A stretch of 64,000 nt of DNA from Pseudomonas sp. 8O (GTDB lineage Bacteria > Pseudomonadota > Gammaproteobacteria > Pseudomonadales > Pseudomonadaceae), in contig NZ_LR733265.1 of the NCBI RefSeq assembly GCF_902506495.1, positions 188,098 through 252,097 of the forward strand. The letters run 5' to 3'. The translations under genes were made by a program, and so were the position numbers. How positions within the stretch are numbered: position 1 is the stretch's first letter; each line of letters begins with the position of its first letter. The notes under the pieces are model-generated. The model had not been told where the DNA came from. It saw only the letters and a program-made list of their open reading frames with translations, and searched no databases. Below are positions 41,780 through 50,695 of the stretch, piece after piece.

Positions 41780-43150
41780 ATGATGAGCGTCAATAGCCTG
41801 GACGATCCATTCAGCCCCGACAGCGAGCTTTCCCATGCCGCCGGGTGTGCTTGCCAGCGTTGCACGCCGAGTGCCGCTTCGCTGCCCGATAGCAGCGAAG
41901 CCATGCTCGATCGCGCGGTGGAGAACGCCATCGTGCGCGGCGTGTTCGGCCACAACGATTTCTCCCGGCGCAGTTTCATGGGGATGATCGGGGGCGGTGT
42001 CGCGGCGGCGATTCTGGGCAGCATGATCCCGCTGGATGCGGTCAAGGCGGCGGTCAAGGACAGCCTTGGCCCGCTGGAAAAGACCAAGCTGAAGATCGGC
42101 TTCGTGCCGATCACCTGCGCCACGCCGATCATCATGGCCGAGCCGATGGGCTTCTACGCCAAGTACGGGCTGGAGGTGGAAACGGTGAAGACCGCCGGCT
42201 GGGCGGTGGCGCGCGACAAGTCGCTGGCCGGCGAATACGACGCCTCGCATATGCTTTCGCCGATGCCGCTGGCCATCAGCCTCGGGCTGGGGTCGACGCA
42301 GACGCCCTTCGTCATGCCAGCGCTGGAAAACGTCAACGGCCAGGCCATCGTGCTCGGCATGCAGCACCAGGACAAACGCGATCCGAAGCTGTGGAAAGGC
42401 ATGCGCTTCGGTGTGCCGTTCGAATACTCGATGCACAACTTCCTGCTGCGTTATTACGTCGCCGAGCACGGCCTGGACCCGGATCGCGACATACAGATTC
42501 GCGTGGTGCCGCCACCGGAGATGGTCGCCAACTTGCGCGCCGGCAACCTCGATGGCTTCCTCTCGCCGGACCCGTTCAACCAGCGCGCGGTGTGGGAGAA
42601 GGTCGGTTTCATCCACCTGCTGACCAAGGAACTGTGGCCGGGCCATCCGTGCTGCGCCTTCGCCTGCAGCCAGCGCTTCGCCAGTGAGAACCCCAATACC
42701 TATGGCGCGCTGCTGCATGCGCTGATCGATGCCACGCAGTACTCCTCCAAGGCCGAGAACCGCAAGGCGGTGGCCGAGGCGATCTCCACTCGCAACTACC
42801 TCAACCAGCCGGTACCGGTGGTGCAGCAGGTGCTCAGCGGGCGTTATGCCGATGGCCTGGGCAACATTCATGACGAGCCGCAGCGCATCGACTTCGATCC
42901 GTTCCCATGGCAGTCGATGGCGGTGTGGATCCTCACCCAGATGAAGCGTTGGGGCTATCTGCAGGGGGATGTCGACTACCGCAATATTGCCGAGCGGGTG
43001 TTCCTCGCGGCTGACGCCGGCAAGGTGATGAAAGAGCTCGGCCTGCCGGTACCGGCCGATGCCTACAAATCCTTCAGTGTGATGGGCAAACCCTTCGATC
43101 CGGCCGATCCGGACGGTTACCTGGCCAGCTTCGCCATGCGGAGGTCGTGA
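41780..43150 (+). CDS. cynA: Cyanate/nitrate-type ABC transporter substrate-binding protein
   Basis: A 456-residue periplasmic binding protein of the NrtA/CmpA family. An unusually long N-region with a Cys-rich patch (GCACQRC) precedes a twin-arginine motif SRRSFMG (Arg63-Arg64) and a hydrophobic stretch, so it is a predicted Tat substrate. The mature part starts at about KLKIGFVPITCATPIIMAEP. In this context the ligand is most likely cyanate, with nitrite, nitrate or bicarbonate as alternatives from the family. Two adjacent ATGs (41780, 41783) follow CAGGAG; either may be used. Confidence 0.85.
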   Translation: MMSVNSLDDPFSPDSELSHAAGCACQRCTPSAASLPDSSEAMLDRAVENAIVRGVFGHNDFSRRSFMGMIGGGVAAAILGSMIPLDAVKAAVKDSLGPLEKTKLKIGFVPITCATPIIMAEPMGFYAKYGLEVETVKTAGWAVARDKSLAGEYDASHMLSPMPLAISLGLGSTQTPFVMPALENVNGQAIVLGMQHQDKRDPKLWKGMRFGVPFEYSMHNFLLRYYVAEHGLDPDRDIQIRVVPPPEMVANLRAGNLDGFLSPDPFNQRAVWEKVGFIHLLTKELWPGHPCCAFACSQRFASENPNTYGALLHALIDATQYSSKAENRKAVAEAISTRNYLNQPVPVVQQVLSGRYADGLGNIHDEPQRIDFDPFPWQSMAVWILTQMKRWGYLQGDVDYRNIAERVFLAADAGKVMKELGLPVPADAYKSFSVMGKPFDPADPDGYLASFAMRRS

Positions 43151-43986
43151 TGAAAGCGTCCATTTCCCTGCGCGCGGCGATCCTCTCCGCCGTGCTGCTG
43201 GTGCTGCTGCTCGCCATCTGGGAGGTGCTCTGTCGAGTGCCCGCCAGCGCGGCAGTCAGTGCCGATGACGAATACGCCCTGCTCATGGGCGAAGCCGAGC
43301 AGGAGGCCCGTGTGCCACCGCCTTCGGTGGTGCTGGCGCATGCCTACGCCGAGCTGAGCCAGCCGTTCTATGACAACGGGCCGAACGACAAGGGCATCGG
43401 CATCCAGCTCGCGCATTCGCTGTATCGGGTGCTGACCGGTTATCTGCTGGCGGCGATGGTGGCGATCCCGGTCGGCTTCGTCATCGGCATGTCGCCGCTG
43501 ATGTACCGCGCGCTCAACCCCTTCATCCAGATTCTGCGGCCGATTTCGCCGCTGGCCTGGATGCCGCTGGCGCTGTTCGTGATCAAGGATTCGCAGACTT
43601 CGGCGATCTTCGTGATCTTCATCTGCTCGGTGTGGCCGATGCTGCTCAACACCGCCTTCGGAGTGGCGGGCGTGCGCCGCGACTGGATCAACGTCGCCCG
43701 CACCCATGAGCTGAGCCCGCTGCGCACGGCGTTCAGCGTGATCCTGCCTGCGGCCATGCCGACCATCCTCACCGGTATGCGCATCTCGGTCGGTATCGCC
43801 TGGCTGGTGATCGTCGCCGCCGAGATGCTCGTTGGTGGCACCGGCATTGGCTACTACGTGTGGAACGAGTGGAACAACCTCAACCTGGCCAGCGTGATCT
43901 TCTCGATTCTGATGATCGGCGTGGTCGGCATGCTGCTCGACCTTCTGCTGGGCAGCGTCGCCCGTCTCGTCAGCTATCAGGAGTGA
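43150..43986 (+). CDS. cynB: ABC transporter permease of the cyanate importer
   Basis: A 278-residue inner membrane permease of the NrtB type with about six helices. The cytoplasmic EAA-type loop that contacts the ATPase is NVARTHELSPLRTAFSVILP followed by ILTGMRISVGIAWLVIV. The ATG at 43150 shares its final base with the cynA stop (TGATG) and follows GGAGG. An acidic, less hydrophobic segment between the first and second helices (about 35-85) is typical of NrtB-like permeases. Confidence 0.88.
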   Translation: MKASISLRAAILSAVLLVLLLAIWEVLCRVPASAAVSADDEYALLMGEAEQEARVPPPSVVLAHAYAELSQPFYDNGPNDKGIGIQLAHSLYRVLTGYLLAAMVAIPVGFVIGMSPLMYRALNPFIQILRPISPLAWMPLALFVIKDSQTSAIFVIFICSVWPMLLNTAFGVAGVRRDWINVARTHELSPLRTAFSVILPAAMPTILTGMRISVGIAWLVIVAAEMLVGGTGIGYYVWNEWNNLNLASVIFSILMIGVVGMLLDLLLGSVARLVSYQE

Positions 43987-43990
43987 TGTC

Positions 43991-44899
43991 ATGTCCCGCT
44001 ATTTTCTCGATGCGCGCCGCCTGGCCAAGCGTTTCCCGCAACCCGGCAGCGAGCCGCTGACAGTCTTCGAAGACGTCAGCTTCGGTCTCGACCAGGGCGA
44101 ATTCGTCTGCATCATCGGTCACTCTGGTTGTGGTAAATCGACCATCCTCAATGCGCTGGCCGGGCTCGACAGCTTCAGCGAAGGCATGCTGGAAATGGCC
44201 GGCAAGGAAGTCGCCGGGCCCAGCCTCGAACGCGGCGTGGTGTTCCAGAACTACAGCCTGCTGCCCTGGCTCAGTGCGCTGGAGAACGTCGAGTTCGGCG
44301 TGCGTGCGCGTTTCCCGCAGTGGTCGAAGGAGCAGCGCCGCGCGCATAGCCGCAAGTACCTGGAAATGGTCGGCCTGGGCGGCTCCGAGGCGCGCAAGCC
44401 GGCGCAGCTGTCTGGCGGCATGCGTCAGCGCGTGAGCATTGCCCGCGCCTTCGCCACTCAGCCGCAGTTGCTGTTGCTCGATGAGCCCTTTGGCGCACTG
44501 GACGCCCTGACCCGCGGGGTGATCCAGGACGAGCTGATCAAGATCTGGAGCGCCACCAAGCAGACGGTGTTCATGATCACCCATGACGTCGACGAGGCGA
44601 TCCTGCTCTCCGATCGCATCCTGCTGATGACCAACGGCCCGCAGGCGCGCATCGCCGAGTCGGTGCGCATCGACCTGCCACGGCCGCGCCAGCGCGACCA
44701 GGTGATTCACCACCCGGCGTACTACCGCATCCGTAACCACCTCGTGGACTTTCTGGTGAACCGCTCGCACGAGCTGCGCGGCCGCACCGTGGCCGACGAG
44801 CAAGGCTTCCCACCCGATATCAACCCCGCCCTGAACGAGCCGGCAGCGGCCGCCAGGGTCGTACCTCTGACCCCCGTGAAGGAGTTTCACCATGGATAA
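43991..44899 (+). CDS. cynD: ABC transporter ATPase of the cyanate importer
   Basis: A 302-residue ATPase of the NrtD/SsuB type. It has Walker A GHSGCGKST, Q-loop GVVFQNYSLLPWLS, signature LSGGMRQRVSIARAF, Walker B LLLLDEPFGALD and the switch histidine in FMITHDVDEA. It would drive uptake through CynB. A roughly 50-residue tail follows the ATPase domain. The last eight bases overlap cynS, tying transport to the degrading enzyme. Confidence 0.9.
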   Translation: MSRYFLDARRLAKRFPQPGSEPLTVFEDVSFGLDQGEFVCIIGHSGCGKSTILNALAGLDSFSEGMLEMAGKEVAGPSLERGVVFQNYSLLPWLSALENVEFGVRARFPQWSKEQRRAHSRKYLEMVGLGGSEARKPAQLSGGMRQRVSIARAFATQPQLLLLDEPFGALDALTRGVIQDELIKIWSATKQTVFMITHDVDEAILLSDRILLMTNGPQARIAESVRIDLPRPRQRDQVIHHPAYYRIRNHLVDFLVNRSHELRGRTVADEQGFPPDINPALNEPAAAARVVPLTPVKEFHHG

Positions 44900-45332
44900 G
44901 CAACAGATGCGCACCACCATCATCGACGCGAAGGCGCGCCTGGGCCTGGACTGGGCCGCGCTTGGCCAGGGCATCGGCATGTCGCCGGTGTGGACGACCT
45001 CCGCCTGTCTGGGCATGAACAGCATGGCCAAGGCGCAGGCCGATGCCCTGTGCGAGATGCTCGAGTTGCCGGCGGAAGTCTCCACCGCGCTGCAGGCGTT
45101 CCCGCACAAACACTGGGACAAGTCCATCCCCACCGACCCGCTGATCTACCGCTTCTACGAGATGATCAACGTCTACGGTGAGACCATCAAGGAGCTGATC
45201 CACGAAGAATTCGGCGACGGCATCATGAGCGCCATCGACTTCAGCATGGACATTTCCCGCGTCGCCGACCCCAAGGGTGACCGTGTACAGATCGTGCTCA
45301 ACGGCAAGTTTCTGCCCTATCGCAGTTGGTGA
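44892..45332 (+). CDS. cynS: Cyanase
   Basis: Converts cyanate and bicarbonate to carbamate plus CO2; carbamate then breaks down to ammonia, giving detoxification and a nitrogen source. It has 146 residues (E. coli 156). The catalytic Arg, Glu and Ser are recognisable in [20 protein letters not shown] and [11 protein letters not shown]. The N-terminal part is helix-turn-helix-like. It is the last gene of the operon and is followed at once by a perfect terminator. Confidence 0.97.
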   Translation: MDKQQMRTTIIDAKARLGLDWAALGQGIGMSPVWTTSACLGMNSMAKAQADALCEMLELPAEVSTALQAFPHKHWDKSIPTDPLIYRFYEMINVYGETIKELIHEEFGDGIMSAIDFSMDISRVADPKGDRVQIVLNGKFLPYRSW

Positions 45333-45358
45333 ATCGTCGCGGCATATCGTCGCGATGG

Positions 45359-45394
45359 ACAAAAGGCACGGCACCCGCCGTGCCTTTTGTTTTG
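45359..45394 (+). terminator. Terminator after cynS
   Basis: ACAAAAGGCACGGC (45359-45372) and GCCGTGCCTTTTGT (45377-45390) form a perfect 14-bp stem with a 4-base loop, followed by TTTG. It lies between cynS and hemE and leaves only 46 bases before the hemE ATG. Confidence 0.9.
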
Positions 45395-45436
45395 CGCTCT
45401 GCGAAAATGCCCGCACTTTTTTCGTCGGATGCCGCC

Positions 45437-46504
45437 ATGACCGCCCTGAAGAACGACCGTTTCCTGCGTGCCCTGCTCAAGCAACCCGTGGATGTCACGC
45501 CGATCTGGATGATGCGCCAGGCCGGCCGCTATCTGCCGGAATACCGCGCGACCCGGGCCAAGGCCGGCGACTTCGTGAGCCTGATGAAGAACCCGGAGCT
45601 GGCCTGCGAGGTCACCATCCAGCCGCTGGATCGCTACCCGCAACTGGATGCGGCGATCCTGTTCTCCGACATCCTCACCATTCCCGATGCCATGGGTCAG
45701 GGTCTGTACTTCGAGACCGGCGAAGGCCCGCGCTTCAAGAAGGTGGTCAGCAACCTGGCCGACATCGACGCGCTGCCGGTGCCGGACCCGGAGAAAGATC
45801 TGGGCTATGTGATGGACGCCGTACGCACCATCCGCCGTGAACTCAATGGCCGTGTGCCGCTGATCGGCTTCTCCGGCAGTCCGTGGACACTGGCCACCTA
45901 CATGGTCGAAGGCGGTTCGTCGAAGGATTTTCGCAAGACCAAGGCGATGCTCTACGACAACCCGCAAGCCTTGCATGCGTTGCTCGACAAGCTGGCGCAG
46001 TCAGTCACCGCTTATCTGAACGGCCAGATCCTTGCCGGTGCGCAGGCGGTGCAGATCTTCGACTCCTGGGGCGGCGCGCTGTCGGCGGCGGCCTATCAGG
46101 AATTCTCCCTGGCCTACATGAAGAAGATCGTCGATGGCCTGATTCGCGAGCATGATGGCCGCCGTGTACCGGTGATTCTGTTCACCAAGGGCGGTGGCCT
46201 GTGGCTCGAATCCCTGGCAGACACCGGCGCAGAAGCGCTGGGTCTGGACTGGACCTGCGACATCGGCAGCGCTCGCGCCCGTGTCGGTGCCAAGGTCGCC
46301 CTGCAAGGCAACATGGACCCGGCGGTGCTCTATGCCAAGCCGGCGGCGATTCGTGCAGAGGTGGCGCGCATCCTGGCCGCCTACGGTGCAGGTAGTGGCC
46401 ATGTGTTCAACCTCGGCCATGGCATCACCCCGGAAGTCGACCCGACCCACGCGGGCGCCTTTTTCGAGGCCGTGCACGAGCTGTCCGCGCAGTATCACCG
46501 GTAA
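45437..46504 (+). CDS. hemE: Uroporphyrinogen decarboxylase
   Basis: Decarboxylates uroporphyrinogen III to coproporphyrinogen III in heme synthesis. It has 355 residues, the length known in P. aeruginosa. The signatures [16 protein letters not shown] and [13 protein letters not shown] are exact. The ATG at 45437 is chosen from the conserved [17 protein letters not shown] start; the frame from 45326 crosses the cynS terminator. Its promoter must lie in or close to the short spacer after cynS. Confidence 0.98.
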   Translation: MTALKNDRFLRALLKQPVDVTPIWMMRQAGRYLPEYRATRAKAGDFVSLMKNPELACEVTIQPLDRYPQLDAAILFSDILTIPDAMGQGLYFETGEGPRFKKVVSNLADIDALPVPDPEKDLGYVMDAVRTIRRELNGRVPLIGFSGSPWTLATYMVEGGSSKDFRKTKAMLYDNPQALHALLDKLAQSVTAYLNGQILAGAQAVQIFDSWGGALSAAAYQEFSLAYMKKIVDGLIREHDGRRVPVILFTKGGGLWLESLADTGAEALGLDWTCDIGSARARVGAKVALQGNMDPAVLYAKPAAIRAEVARILAAYGAGSGHVFNLGHGITPEVDPTHAGAFFEAVHELSAQYHR

Positions 46505-46533
46505 GGCGTCTCCAGGACGCCAAGACCCATTCG

Positions 46534-46605
46534 CCGTCACTCCCGCGAAGGCGGGAGCGTCGGTGCTGCGTGCTATCTGGATGCCAACCGAAGCAGAATG
46601 ACGGC
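46534..46605. repeat. Inverted repeat after hemE
   Basis: CTCCCGCGAAGGCGGGAG (46540-46557) is a perfect hairpin within an element bounded by CCGTCA (46534) and TGACGG (46600). It resembles the widespread CGTCA-type small repeats with a CCCGCGAAGGCGGG core. It occupies the spacer between hemE and the convergent DUF2141 gene. Confidence 0.6.
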
Positions 46606-47090
46606 TATTTCAGCGGCCTTCCTGGCGCTTCCCTTGGCGCCACGCGTTCCTTTTTCTTGCGCGGATGAATCAGGCGCACGCCGATTATGCTGTCCGTATA
46701 GCCATGCTCGAACAGGCTTTCGCTGGGTGTGGGTTTGCCGCCGAAAAGCGCAGGACTTCCGGAAAAACCCACCGGCTCCAGCGGGATGCCTCGGGGGCTG
46801 AGATCCAGTTGACCGTTACCGTTGCTGTCCTGGAACACCTGCACGGCATAGCGACCTGGGGGGAGATCATTCAGGCGCAGCGGTGTTTCCGTACCCTGAA
46901 GTTCGCGCAGGCTGGGCTGCCAGTCCTGCTGATCTGCTGGCACCAGCGCCAGGTACAGGTTTGCCCGATCCTGTACGCCTTCCACTTCGATCAGCAGGTC
47001 GCCTGCCCGGAGCGACTGGCAAGCGAGTAGCGGAACCAATAGGCAAAGTTGGCACGGGCGGGTTACGGTTTGAAGAATTCTCTGTGGCAT
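46605..47090 (-). CDS. DUF2141 family secreted protein
   Basis: A 161-residue protein with an N-terminal signal-like stretch (CQLCLLVPLLACQSLRAG) and a DUF2141 beta-sandwich. Typical segments are GVQDRANLYLALV, LPPGRYAVQVFQDSNGNGQL and FGGKPTPSESLFEHGY. The function is unknown; the Asp/Asn-rich DSNGNGQLD resembles a calcium-binding loop. The ATG at 47090 is chosen because it precedes the signal; the longer frame overlaps darA on the other strand. It is divergent from darA across 32 AT-rich bases, so it may share regulation with the pigment genes. Confidence 0.75.
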   Translation of the reverse strand: MPQRILQTVTRPCQLCLLVPLLACQSLRAGDLLIEVEGVQDRANLYLALVPADQQDWQPSLRELQGTETPLRLNDLPPGRYAVQVFQDSNGNGQLDLSPRGIPLEPVGFSGSPALFGGKPTPSESLFEHGYTDSIIGVRLIHPRKKKERVAPREAPGRPLK

Positions 47091-47122
47091 AATTTGCATA
47101 TTTTGCAGGGAATGCGCCGCGA

Positions 47123-48040
47123 ATGCGTCATGTTTTAGTCGTCCACTTTTCTCAGACTGGCCAATTAGACCGTTTGGCGCAATCGGTCTGTGCGCCCTTG
47201 CGCGACTGTGGCGGCATCCAGGTGGACTTCTTGGCGCTGCAACCGGCTGAGCCGTTCCCCTTTCCCTGGCCATTTCTCGACTTCTTCCGCATCTTCCCGG
47301 AAACCGTGCTGATGAAGCCGCAGCCGTTGCTGCCGCTCGCTGTAGACGCCGACAAGCGCTACGACCTGGTGATTCTGGCCTATCAGGTCTGGTTCCTCTC
47401 GCCCTCGCTGCCGTGCACCAGCTTTCTCGCCTCGCCCGAGGCTGCCCGCCTGCTGAAGGACACGCCAGTGGTGACCCTGATTGGTTGCCGCAACATGTGG
47501 CTCATGGCGCAAGAGAAGGTCAAGGCACGGCTGCAGACGTTGGGTGCGAAGTTGGTGGATAACGTGGTGCTGACCGACGCCTGCGGTACGGCCGCCAGCT
47601 TCCTGGCTACACCGCTGTGGATGTTCACTGGCCGGCAGAAGCCCTACAGCTGGGTGCCGCGTGCCGGTATCGACGAGCGGGAATTGGCGGCGGCCAGCCG
47701 CTTCGGCGACGCTATGGCCCGTCGGCTGCTTGCTGACGAACTACCCATCGAGACACCGATGCTTGCTGGCCTGGGCGCGGTGAAAGTGGATGAAAAGCTG
47801 ATCGCCAGCGAAAAGGTCGGCAATCGCAGTTTCACCTTGTGGAGTCGTCTGCTGTCGGCGCTAGGCCCGCAGCAGAGCCGCCGACGCGGCGCCGGGCTGG
47901 TGCTGTACATCGTGTTCCTGATTTGCCTGATTCTGACCGTGGTGCCGATCACGGCGGTGTTGAAAAAGTTGCTGGCTCCGTTGTTCAAGGCGCGTATCCA
48001 GCGAGAGAAGGCCTACTTTGCCGGCCCGTCCGGCGAGTGA
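47123..48040 (+). CDS. darA: DarA-like dialkylresorcinol aromatase/condensing protein
   Basis: A 305-residue protein with a flavodoxin-like N-terminus (MRHVLVVHFSQTGQLDRLAQS, a phosphate-binding loop for FMN). It ends in a membrane segment (about 258-285, GAGLVLYIVFLICLILTVVP). This layout matches DarA of dialkylresorcinol clusters, where it aromatises the cyclohexanedione made by DarB. The gene directly precedes darB, with 19 bases between. Naming rests on family resemblance and the conserved pair; the reaction in this organism is inferred. Confidence 0.75.
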   Translation: MRHVLVVHFSQTGQLDRLAQSVCAPLRDCGGIQVDFLALQPAEPFPFPWPFLDFFRIFPETVLMKPQPLLPLAVDADKRYDLVILAYQVWFLSPSLPCTSFLASPEAARLLKDTPVVTLIGCRNMWLMAQEKVKARLQTLGAKLVDNVVLTDACGTAASFLATPLWMFTGRQKPYSWVPRAGIDERELAAASRFGDAMARRLLADELPIETPMLAGLGAVKVDEKLIASEKVGNRSFTLWSRLLSALGPQQSRRRGAGLVLYIVFLICLILTVVPITAVLKKLLAPLFKARIQREKAYFAGPSGE

Positions 48041-48059
48041 TGTGACCTGAGGTATTGCA

Positions 48060-49217
48060 GTGGCTCATCCCGTATTCATCAATCGCATCAGCGCCAGCCT
48101 GCCGCACGATCCTGTGGGCAACGAGCAGATGGAGACGCGCCTCGGCATGGTCGGTGGCAAGCCATCGCGCGCGCGCAAACTGGTGCTGCGCCGCAATGGT
48201 ATTGAGCAGCGTCACTACGTGATCGACCCGAATACCGGCGAGCCGAGCATGAGCAACGCACAGCTCAGCGCCGAAGCCATTCGCGGTTTACAAGGTGACG
48301 GCTTCGAACTGAACCAGCTCGACTGCCTGGTGGCCAGCACCTCGTCGCCGGATCAGGTGATGCCGGGGCACGCCGTGATGGTGCATGGCGAACTGGGCAA
48401 CCCGTCTTGCGAGGTGGTGACCACGGCAGGTATCTGCCTGTGTGGGATGACGGCGCTGAAATACGCCTGGATGAGCGTGGCCAGTGGCGAGAGCCGCACG
48501 GCCGTGGCCTGTGGTTCGGAGGTCGCCTCGACCCTGATGCAGGCGCGCAACTTCAACGCCGAGTATGAAAGCCGCGTCGACGAGCTGGAAAAGCATCCGG
48601 AGATCGCTTTCGAGAAGGATTTCCTGCGCTGGATGCTTTCCGATGGTGCTGGCGCTGTGCTGTTGCAGGATCGCCCGAATCCGAGCGGTCTGAGCCTGCG
48701 CATCGACTGGCTTGATATCTACTCCTTCGCCGATCAGATGCCGCCCTGCATGTACGCCGGTGCAGATATGCAGGACGACACCCTGCGTGGCTGGAGCCGT
48801 TACGACGCCGACGAGCGCGCGAAGCAGTCGGTGATGGCGATCAAGCAGAACGTCAAACTGCTCAACGAGAACATCGTCAAATACACCGTGATCGAGGCGC
48901 TGCGCCGGATCATGGCGCGCCGCGAGCTGCGCGTGGCGGACATCGACTGGTTCCTCCCGCATTACTCCTCGGAGTTCTTCCGCGAGCCGCTGGCCGTGGG
49001 CCTGGCCAATGTCGACCTGCCGATCCCGATGGAGCGCTGGTTCACCAACCTGACCAGCAAGGGCAACACCGGCGCAGCGTCGATCTTCATCATCCTCGAA
49101 GAACTGTTCAACGGCGGTCGCTTGTGCAGCGGCCAGCGGTTGCTCTGCTACGTGCCTGAAAGCGGGCGTTTCTCCAGTGCGTTCATGCACCTGACGGTGG
49201 TCGGCGATGAAGCTTGA
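48060..49217 (+). CDS. darB: DarB-like ketosynthase III for dialkylresorcinol
   Basis: A 385-residue ketosynthase of the FabH fold. Cys126 in AGICLCGMTAL aligns with the FabH nucleophile; the histidine (WFLPHYSSEFF) and asparagine (SKGNTGAAS) complete the triad. DarB enzymes condense a beta-ketoacyl and an enoyl thioester and cyclise them to a cyclohexanedione that DarA aromatises. The start is a GTG at 48060 after CTGAGGTATT. The end overlaps the next gene by 11 bases. Confidence 0.82.
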   Translation: MAHPVFINRISASLPHDPVGNEQMETRLGMVGGKPSRARKLVLRRNGIEQRHYVIDPNTGEPSMSNAQLSAEAIRGLQGDGFELNQLDCLVASTSSPDQVMPGHAVMVHGELGNPSCEVVTTAGICLCGMTALKYAWMSVASGESRTAVACGSEVASTLMQARNFNAEYESRVDELEKHPEIAFEKDFLRWMLSDGAGAVLLQDRPNPSGLSLRIDWLDIYSFADQMPPCMYAGADMQDDTLRGWSRYDADERAKQSVMAIKQNVKLLNENIVKYTVIEALRRIMARRELRVADIDWFLPHYSSEFFREPLAVGLANVDLPIPMERWFTNLTSKGNTGAASIFIILEELFNGGRLCSGQRLLCYVPESGRFSSAFMHLTVVGDEA

Positions 49218-49614
49218 TGAGGTTCCCCAGGATCACAGCTCCACCTATGGTGGCCACAGCAAGCTGGTTTACGCAGTGGATGCCAGCGGCCATTACCAGG
49301 GGACCCAGAGTGATGGCTGGGAGCCGGAGGCCTATAGCACATTGCTCGCCGTCGCCGAGCTCGAGGCCCAGGAGGCCGAGGCCAGAGAGGCTTGGCAGCG
49401 CGGCGAGCTGTCACCGCTGAAATGCCTGATGTACCGCTACCGCATGGATGAAGCGGCCCTGTCGCAAATCACCGGCCTGTGGCAATGGCGCGTGCGCCGG
49501 CATTTCCGTCCAGACATCTATCGCCGCTTGAGCACTTCGCTGCTGGCGCGCTACGCCGAGGCCTTTGGCCTGACCGTCGACGAGTTGCGTCGCTACCAGA
49601 GAGAGTTGCCATGA
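49207..49614 (+). CDS. HTH-like protein of unknown role in the dar operon
   Basis: A 135-residue protein. I do not recognise a named family. The C-terminal half resembles a Cro/C1-type helix-turn-helix (MDEAALSQITGLWQWRVRRH, then LLARYAEAFGLTVDELRR). The first half is acidic, with an Ala/Glu-rich helix (AVAELEAQEAEAREAW). It lies between darB (11-base overlap) and the BtrH-like gene (ATGA overlap), so it is made together with them. It could be a local regulator or a protein-interaction module; no catalytic residues are evident. Confidence 0.65.
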   Translation: MKLDEVPQDHSSTYGGHSKLVYAVDASGHYQGTQSDGWEPEAYSTLLAVAELEAQEAEAREAWQRGELSPLKCLMYRYRMDEAALSQITGLWQWRVRRHFRPDIYRRLSTSLLARYAEAFGLTVDELRRYQRELP

Positions 49615-50612
49615 CTGCGTTCGAACACCGCCAGAGCGCCCACTGCGAAAGTGGCGTCATGGCCAGTCTGCTGACCCACGCCGGCCTGCCCATGAGCGAG
49701 CCGATGGCTTTCGGCCTGGCATCGGGTCTGGCCTTCGCCTATCTGCCGATCGTCAAGCTCGGTGGTATGCCGTTGATTGCCTATCGCATGCCGCCGCGCC
49801 ACCTGATCAAAACCCTGAGCAAACGCCTTGGCGTGCGCCTGACCAGCCGCACGTTTTCCAACCCCGAGCAGGGCCGCGTTGCGCTGGATGCGGCGCTCGA
49901 CAGCGGTCGCCTGGCTGGCCTGCAGAGCTCGGTGTTCTGGCTGCCGTATTTCCCACCGGAGATGCGCTTTCATTTCAATGCGCACAACCTGCTGGCCTAT
50001 GGGCGCGAGGGTGACGAGTACCTGCTCAGCGATCCGGTATTCGAGGAGCCGGTGCGCTGCGCCAGCGCCGATCTGCAGAAGGCGCGCTTCGCCAAGGGCG
50101 CGCTGGCGGCCAAGGGCCTGATGTACTACCTCGACGACGTGTCGCCGGATCAGGATTGGGAGCGCCTGATCCGCCAGAGCGTGCTGTCCACCTCGCGCAT
50201 CCTCGACGGCATGCCGCTGCCGTGGATCGGTATTCGTGGCATCCAGCACCTGGCCAAATGCGTCGAATCGCTCGACCCGGCGCAGGTCAAGTACAACCGC
50301 CTGTACCTCACTCATATCGTGCGCATGCAGGAAGAGATCGGCACTGGCGGTGCAGGCTTTCGTTTCATGTACGCCAGTTTCCTGCAGGAGGCCGGCGAGA
50401 AAATCGGCGATACCAGCTTGCAGGAGGCATCGTCCCGGCTCACGGCGGTGGGCGATGACTGGCGCCAGTTTGCCTCGGCCTGTGTACGGGCCAGCCGCAG
50501 CAAGGGCGAGGCGCCGGACTTCAGGCCGATCGCCGAGATGCTTCGAGGCATCGCCGGGCAGGAGCGGGTGTTGATGAAAGAGCTGGGTGCCTGGGCCAAA
50601 CGCAAGGGCTGA
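49611..50612 (+). CDS. BtrH-type acyltransferase/peptidase-fold protein
   Basis: A 333-residue protein with a butirosin-BtrH-like N-terminal domain of papain/transglutaminase fold. The predicted nucleophile is the Cys in QSAHCESGVMASLL near residue 12, with a His in a FHFNAHNLLAYG segment. BtrH transfers an acyl group from a carrier protein to an amine. In this cluster an acyl transfer joining polyene and resorcinol, or attaching the product to another molecule, is a reasonable guess. The ATG overlaps the preceding stop. It is the last gene of the plus-strand dar operon. Confidence 0.7.
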   Translation: MTAFEHRQSAHCESGVMASLLTHAGLPMSEPMAFGLASGLAFAYLPIVKLGGMPLIAYRMPPRHLIKTLSKRLGVRLTSRTFSNPEQGRVALDAALDSGRLAGLQSSVFWLPYFPPEMRFHFNAHNLLAYGREGDEYLLSDPVFEEPVRCASADLQKARFAKGALAAKGLMYYLDDVSPDQDWERLIRQSVLSTSRILDGMPLPWIGIRGIQHLAKCVESLDPAQVKYNRLYLTHIVRMQEEIGTGGAGFRFMYASFLQEAGEKIGDTSLQEASSRLTAVGDDWRQFASACVRASRSKGEAPDFRPIAEMLRGIAGQERVLMKELGAWAKRKG

Positions 50613-50695
50613 TTGCTTTCTGAGAGGCTGGTTGTGGTGGGCTGAAGCGGATCGCCGCCCGGCCCACCCTACAACTGCCAGTCAACTGATCGTTC

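Noticed and set aside
46605..47273. A 222-residue form of the DUF2141 protein
   Set aside because: The extra N-terminal 61 residues overlap darA on the opposite strand and would bury the signal peptide. The ATG at 47090 is preferred.
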